A stretch of DNA of 64,000 bases from positions 18,050-82,049 of the forward strand of contig CALWMV010000003.1 in assembly GCA_944382125.1 (NCBI GenBank), given 5' to 3'. Below are positions 60,823-64,000 of this stretch, piece by piece (within the stretch, counting starts at the first letter, position 1; every line of letters starts with the position of its first letter). The translations under genes were made by a program, and so were the position numbers. The DNA comes from an uncultured Lachnospiraceae bacterium (GTDB lineage: Bacteria; Bacillota; Clostridia; Lachnospirales; Lachnospiraceae). The notes under the pieces are model-generated. The model saw nothing but the letters and a program-made list of their open reading frames with translations. It was not told where the DNA came from and made no database searches.

Positions 60823-62130
60823 TCATAGCAGGGCCTGTCTGTTAAGCTTTAAGGCCAGCAGCATCACTATAAGCTCAGCTGCAGGGATCGCTGCAAATAC
60901 TCCTTCCAGCCCAAAAACAGGAGGAAGTACCAGAAGCAGGGCTCCGCTCAGTATCAGGCTTCGCAGCATGGCAACGGTCATGGAAGCCTTCTCTCTCATC
61001 ACCGACTGAAGAAAATAGGTAGACAGCACGTTCATGCCCATGAACAGAAAAGCCGTAAAATATATCCTGTATATCATGGGTGCCTCTGCAAGCACCTCAG
61101 CATCGGCAGCGATAAAAAGCTTTGTTATCTCTATGGGAAAAAGTTCTCCGATAAGGGTCATGGCTATGCTTATAACTGCTATGCTGATGACTGAGAGATG
61201 GTAAGCCTCCTTTATCCTTTCCCTGTTTCCTGCTCCGAAATTAAGGGAAGACAGGGGCTGAAGGGCCTGCCCCACGCCTCTGTAGACAGCCTGACACAGC
61301 TGCCCTACTGTGCCGACTACCCCATAGACCGACAGGGCTGCCACAGAGCCATAGCGTATGATCTGATTATTGATGATGATGGCAAGGACCACCGTTCCGA
61401 GATCCAGGACTCCTGATCCAAAGCCAATAACAAGTATCCGGCTGAAGGCCTTTCCCGGTCTGCTCGGCATAACAAAGTGCAGCCCGCAGCTTTTAGAGAA
61501 GAAATGGCTCAGCATTATAAGGACCTGCAGGCAGGAGCCTGCCACTGTGGCAATCGCGGCTCCCTTCATGCCCATATCCATGGGAAAGCAGAGGAACCAG
61601 TCTCCGAATATATTCAGGACTCCTCCGGCTATGACCGCCTTCATGGCCAGATCCGGTGCTCCGTCATTGCGCAGGAAGGCACTCAGGAAGGTAGATCCGA
61701 TAAAAGCCGGGAAAAAAAAGATAAGCAGCATGCCATAATCCATGACATAGGGCATGGTCTCATCATTTGCTCCGAAAAGGCGGAATATCTCCTCATGAAA
61801 TATCCATACCAGGGCCCACATCAGGAGGCCTATCCCGGCCATCAGTATCACTGCAGCCGTAAACATGGCATGGGCCTTTTCCTCCCTGCCCTCGCCCCTG
61901 GCAACACTCATGGGCACTGCACCGCCTACACCGCAGAGTACAGCCAGAAATACCATAAGTCCGAAAATAGGATTGAGGGCTGCAATGGCAGCCGTACCGA
62001 GGGGACCTACAGACTGTCCTACGGCTATGGTATCCACGAAGCTATAGATGGACACTACCAAGGCGCTCCCGACGGATGCAGCCAGATAATGTCTGAAAAG
62101 CTTTTTTATGTCATCTCTTAAAATATCCAT
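60823..62130 (-). CDS. MATE family multidrug/Na+ efflux transporter
   Basis: A 435-residue polytopic protein with 12 predicted helices in two homologous halves. Typical MATE elements are SIYSFVDTIAVGQSVGPLGTAAIAALNPI in helix 1, a central YGVVGTVGQLCQAVYRGVGQALQPLSSLNFGAGN and ASMTVAMLRSLILSGALLLVLP near the end. It likely exports cationic drugs or metabolites with Na+ or H+. The ATG at 62130 is chosen for AGAGGT and family alignment. It is divergently transcribed from the LysR regulator. Confidence 0.93.
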   Translation of the reverse strand: MDILRDDIKKLFRHYLAASVGSALVVSIYSFVDTIAVGQSVGPLGTAAIAALNPIFGLMVFLAVLCGVGGAVPMSVARGEGREEKAHAMFTAAVILMAGIGLLMWALVWIFHEEIFRLFGANDETMPYVMDYGMLLIFFFPAFIGSTFLSAFLRNDGAPDLAMKAVIAGGVLNIFGDWFLCFPMDMGMKGAAIATVAGSCLQVLIMLSHFFSKSCGLHFVMPSRPGKAFSRILVIGFGSGVLDLGTVVLAIIINNQIIRYGSVAALSVYGVVGTVGQLCQAVYRGVGQALQPLSSLNFGAGNRERIKEAYHLSVISIAVISIAMTLIGELFPIEITKLFIAADAEVLAEAPMIYRIYFTAFLFMGMNVLSTYFLQSVMREKASMTVAMLRSLILSGALLLVLPPVFGLEGVFAAIPAAELIVMLLALKLNRQALL

Positions 62131-62314
62131 CTCAGAACCTCTCAAAAACACGTAACAGCAAAGATTATATCATCCCGGACCTAAGCTATCAAGACTGCGG
62201 CTCTGCCATAAGAACAGCTTGAAATCCGTCCCTTTCCGTATTATACTTTCTGCGTTCAACGATACTTATTTTATATATCCGGAAATAATAAATCGACATA
62301 TCGGAGAAAATATC

Positions 62315-63208
62315 ATGGCTATCTCTTATGACTATTACCGTATATTCTATTATGTAGCAGAATGCCACAGCTTCACCCATGCGGCGGAGCTCCTTGGCAA
62401 TAATCAGCCTAACATAACCCGCTGCATGAACGTACTTGAACAGCAGCTTGGCTGCAAGCTCTTTATCCGTTCTAACCGCGGGATCCGACTTACTCCCGAA
62501 GGAGAACGGCTCTACTATCGTGTCTCCGTAGCCTTTGAGCAGCTCAGACTGGGAGAGGAGGAGATAGAAAGGGACCGAAGCCTTGAGACCGGCACTATTT
62601 CCATAGGGACCAGTGACACCGCCATGCATATGCTGCTTCTGCAGAAACTGTCCCAGTTCCATGAGCAATATCCCGGTGTACATATGCGTATCTCCAATGA
62701 TACCGTGCCCCAGACCATAGCCGAGCTTATCCGGAACAACATAGATTACGCCCTTGTCAATACACCGATAGACATAACAGCCCCTCTTAAGGCCACGACC
62801 CTTATATCCTTCCGTGAGGTACTTATAGGAGGACCAAAGTATAAGGAGCTTGCCTCACAGAAAAGACACCTCAGTGAGCTTTCTCCCTATCCCTTCATCT
62901 GTGTGAAGCCGGGGACCAGTTCAAGGAGCTTCTATCAGAAACTGTATTATCAGAATAATCTGCAGCTTCGGGTGGATATGGAGGTCTCCACGGCGGACCA
63001 GATACTGGCAGTAGTTGAAGCCGGTCTTGGCATAGGCTTCTTCTCCGACGTACTGGCCGAGCCCCTTATCAAAAATGGAAGCATATATAAGATAGATCTC
63101 TATGAAGACATACCCGACAGGCATATCTGTCTCATAGAAGATACATCAAGGCCCCAGTCCGTGGCCATGAAAGCCATGAAAGAACTTATCTGTGATATAA
63201 CAGAATAA
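62315..63208 (+). CDS. LysR-family transcriptional regulator
   Basis: A 297-residue regulator. The N-terminal winged HTH reads YYRIFYYVAECHSFTHAAELLGNNQPNITRCMNVLEQQLGCKLFIR, and the periplasmic-binding-like effector domain follows from about residue 90 (TISIGTSDTAMHMLLLQKL, VNTPIDITAPLKAT). CGGAGAAAAT precedes the ATG at 62315. The 184-base divergent region to the MATE gene suggests it controls that exporter. The effector is not readable. Confidence 0.9.
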   Translation: MAISYDYYRIFYYVAECHSFTHAAELLGNNQPNITRCMNVLEQQLGCKLFIRSNRGIRLTPEGERLYYRVSVAFEQLRLGEEEIERDRSLETGTISIGTSDTAMHMLLLQKLSQFHEQYPGVHMRISNDTVPQTIAELIRNNIDYALVNTPIDITAPLKATTLISFREVLIGGPKYKELASQKRHLSELSPYPFICVKPGTSSRSFYQKLYYQNNLQLRVDMEVSTADQILAVVEAGLGIGFFSDVLAEPLIKNGSIYKIDLYEDIPDRHICLIEDTSRPQSVAMKAMKELICDITE

Positions 63209-63247
63209 ATACAGTTCTGCATGCCACAGCAGCTTAAAAGCCTACAG

Positions 63248-63277
63248 AAAAAAGGATCGCCGAAAGCGATCCTTTTT
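63248..63277. terminator. bidirectional terminator between lysR and the tRNA cluster
   Basis: GGATCGC (63254-63260) pairs with GCGATCC (63266-63272), with A6 on the left and T5 on the right. It serves the plus-strand lysR and the minus-strand rRNA-tRNA transcript. Confidence 0.9.
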
Positions 63278-63280
63278 CAG

Positions 63281-63353
63281 TGCCTCAGGCAGGAATCGAA
63301 CCAGCGACACATGGATTTTCAGTCCATTGCTCTACCAACTGAGCTACCGAGGC
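63281..63353 (-). tRNA. tRNA-Phe (GAA)
   Basis: 73 nt. Acceptor GCCTCGG pairs with CTGAGGC, discriminator A. The anticodon loop CTGAAAA gives GAA; T-loop GGTTCGATTCC. CCA is not encoded. Confidence 0.97.
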
Positions 63354-63403
63354 ATATATATGATCCTGAAGGAACGAAACTGCTCCCTGAGGAAAATATC
63401 ACA

Positions 63404-63476
63404 TGAGCGTGGCGGGAATCGAACCCGCGACAACTTGATTAAAAGTCAAGTGCTCTACCGACTGAGCTACACACCC
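63404..63476 (-). tRNA. tRNA-Lys (TTT)
   Basis: 73 nt. Acceptor GGGTGTG pairs with CACGCTC including wobbles, discriminator A. The anticodon loop CTTTTAA gives TTT. CCA is not encoded. Confidence 0.97.
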
Positions 63477-63521
63477 TTGATTCAAAAACAGGTGGGCGCG
63501 CTAGCCCACCCGTTTACGGAA

Positions 63522-63595
63522 TTGCGGGAGCAGGATTTGAACCTGCGACCTCTGGGTTATGAGCCCAACGAGCTACCGGACTGCTCTATCCCGCG
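63522..63595 (-). tRNA. initiator tRNA-fMet (CAT)
   Basis: 74 nt. It has the initiator features: unpaired first base pair (C1 against A72), three G-C pairs closing the anticodon stem (GGG-CTCATAA-CCC), and a D-arm GAGCAGTCCGGTAGCTC. CCA is not encoded. Confidence 0.95.
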
Positions 63596-63602
63596 ATATT
63601 GA

Positions 63603-63675
63603 TGGGGCCTATAGGGCTCGAACCTATGACCCTCTGCTTGTAAGGCAGATGCTCTCCCAGCTGAGCTAAGACCCC
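63603..63675 (-). tRNA. tRNA-Val (TAC)
   Basis: 73 nt. Acceptor GGGGTCT pairs with AGGCCCC including wobbles, discriminator A. The anticodon loop CTTACAA gives TAC. CCA is not encoded. Confidence 0.97.
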
Positions 63676-63679
63676 GAAA

Positions 63680-63761
63680 TGGATGAGGGTGGATTCGAAC
63701 CACCGAAGTCGACGACAACAGATTTACAGTCTGCCCCCTTTGGCCGCTCGGGAACTCATCC
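63680..63761 (-). tRNA. tRNA-Tyr (GTA)
   Basis: 82 nt class II tRNA with a long variable arm (GTCGTCGACTTCGG area). Acceptor GGATGAG pairs with CTCATCC, discriminator A. The anticodon loop CTGTAAA gives GTA. Confidence 0.97.
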
Positions 63762-63820
63762 AAAAAATAAAATGCCACATACGCGGCTGCGTATGCGGCA
63801 CACAACCAGCATATGTATAA

Positions 63821-63894
63821 CGACCCGGATGGGATTCGAACCCACGACCTCCGCCGTGACAGGGCGGCGCTCTAACCAGCTGAGCCACCAGGCC
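63821..63894 (-). tRNA. tRNA-Asp (GTC)
   Basis: 74 nt. Acceptor GGCCTGG pairs with CCGGGTC including wobbles, discriminator G as required for Asp identity. The anticodon loop CTGTCAC gives GTC. Confidence 0.97.
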
Positions 63895-63938
63895 ATATCG
63901 TACACTGAAAAACGCATACCGACGAAAAGAAGCAATGC

Positions 63939-64000
63939 GGATAAGCCCTCGACCTATTAGTAGCAGTCAGCTCAGGATGTTACCACCCTTACACCTCTGC
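63939..64000 (-). rRNA. 23S rRNA, 3' end (runs off the window)
   Basis: On the minus strand the last 60 bases read AGAGGTGTAAGGGTGGTAAC and end CTACTAATAGGTCGAGGGCT, the conserved 3' terminus of clostridial 23S rRNA. The rest lies beyond position 64000. The first downstream gene is tRNA-Asp, with about 45 bases between; no 5S rRNA is present there. Confidence 0.93.

Noticed and set aside
1..64000. Prophage, insertion sequences, integrase genes, CRISPR arrays
   Set aside because: No transposase, integrase, phage structural gene or regularly spaced direct repeat was found.

Overview
The window looks like part of the chromosome of an anaerobic low-GC-phylum Firmicute, most probably a Lachnospiraceae-type clostridium, although its base composition is near 50% GC. 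Pointers to this are a type 3 ProRS, a Clostridia-type PFK with GGNGS and PKTIDND motifs, DUF3881, DUF4446 and DUF1461/TIGR01906 proteins, anaerobic NrdG, a 2[4Fe-4S] ferredoxin, RicT, a long Alu-domain SRP RNA and an FMN-riboswitch-controlled RibU. Almost all genes lie on the minus strand in tightly packed operons, often with 1-14 bp overlaps. I see no prophage, insertion sequence, CRISPR array or transposase.

Layout (transcription is right to left unless stated). 86-3564: proS-thiN-cca. 3752-3922: ferredoxin with its own promoter and terminator. 4106-5183: XRE regulator and xpt. 5352-6120 (+): two small membrane proteins. 6301-18794: a surface and envelope block, with cvpA, udp, deoB, a GT2, a rhomboid protease, a double GT2, a polyprenyl-phosphate sugar transferase, an LCP ligase and HtrA. 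18816-27517: an information-processing operon rsmA-nrdG, then nagB-pfk-dnaX-ybaB-recR and a long TPR/acidic protein. 27626-27890: SRP RNA. 28128-29300 (+): a DUF3089 lipoprotein. 29493-32573: murA-DUF3881-DUF1461. 32787-37757: parA-parB-DUF4446 and a membrane-anchored protein, with a parS-like palindrome ahead of parA. 37945-39335: ECF sigma factor with an RsiV-like partner. 39460-43822: pstSCAB-phoU behind a PhoP-box-like promoter. 44119-44462: remains of a HicAB module. 44536-49058: a GerMN lipoprotein, metG, traX-like and tatD.

49225-51963 runs on the plus strand and carries two regulated units: a promoter, FMN riboswitch, terminator and ribU; then a leader with a seven-codon ORF, mutually exclusive RNA pairings and a terminator ahead of an Lsa-type ABC-F protein. 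This second leader reads as a ribosome-stalling attenuator for antibiotic-induced ribosome protection and is the most interesting signal here.

52064-62130 (minus) holds ybaK and an operon gmk-like, holB, ricT, trmN6-like, galM, proC, rsmI, acyP, preceded by a membrane-anchored protein and a MATE exporter. The exporter is divergent from a LysR regulator (+). The window ends with six tRNA genes (Phe, Lys, fMet, Val, Tyr, Asp) directly downstream of the 3' end of a 23S rRNA on the minus strand, with no 5S gene between them.

All functional calls come from reading motifs, order and spacing; no database search was run. Start codons were moved inward wherever a Shine-Dalgarno sequence and family alignment favoured an internal start.
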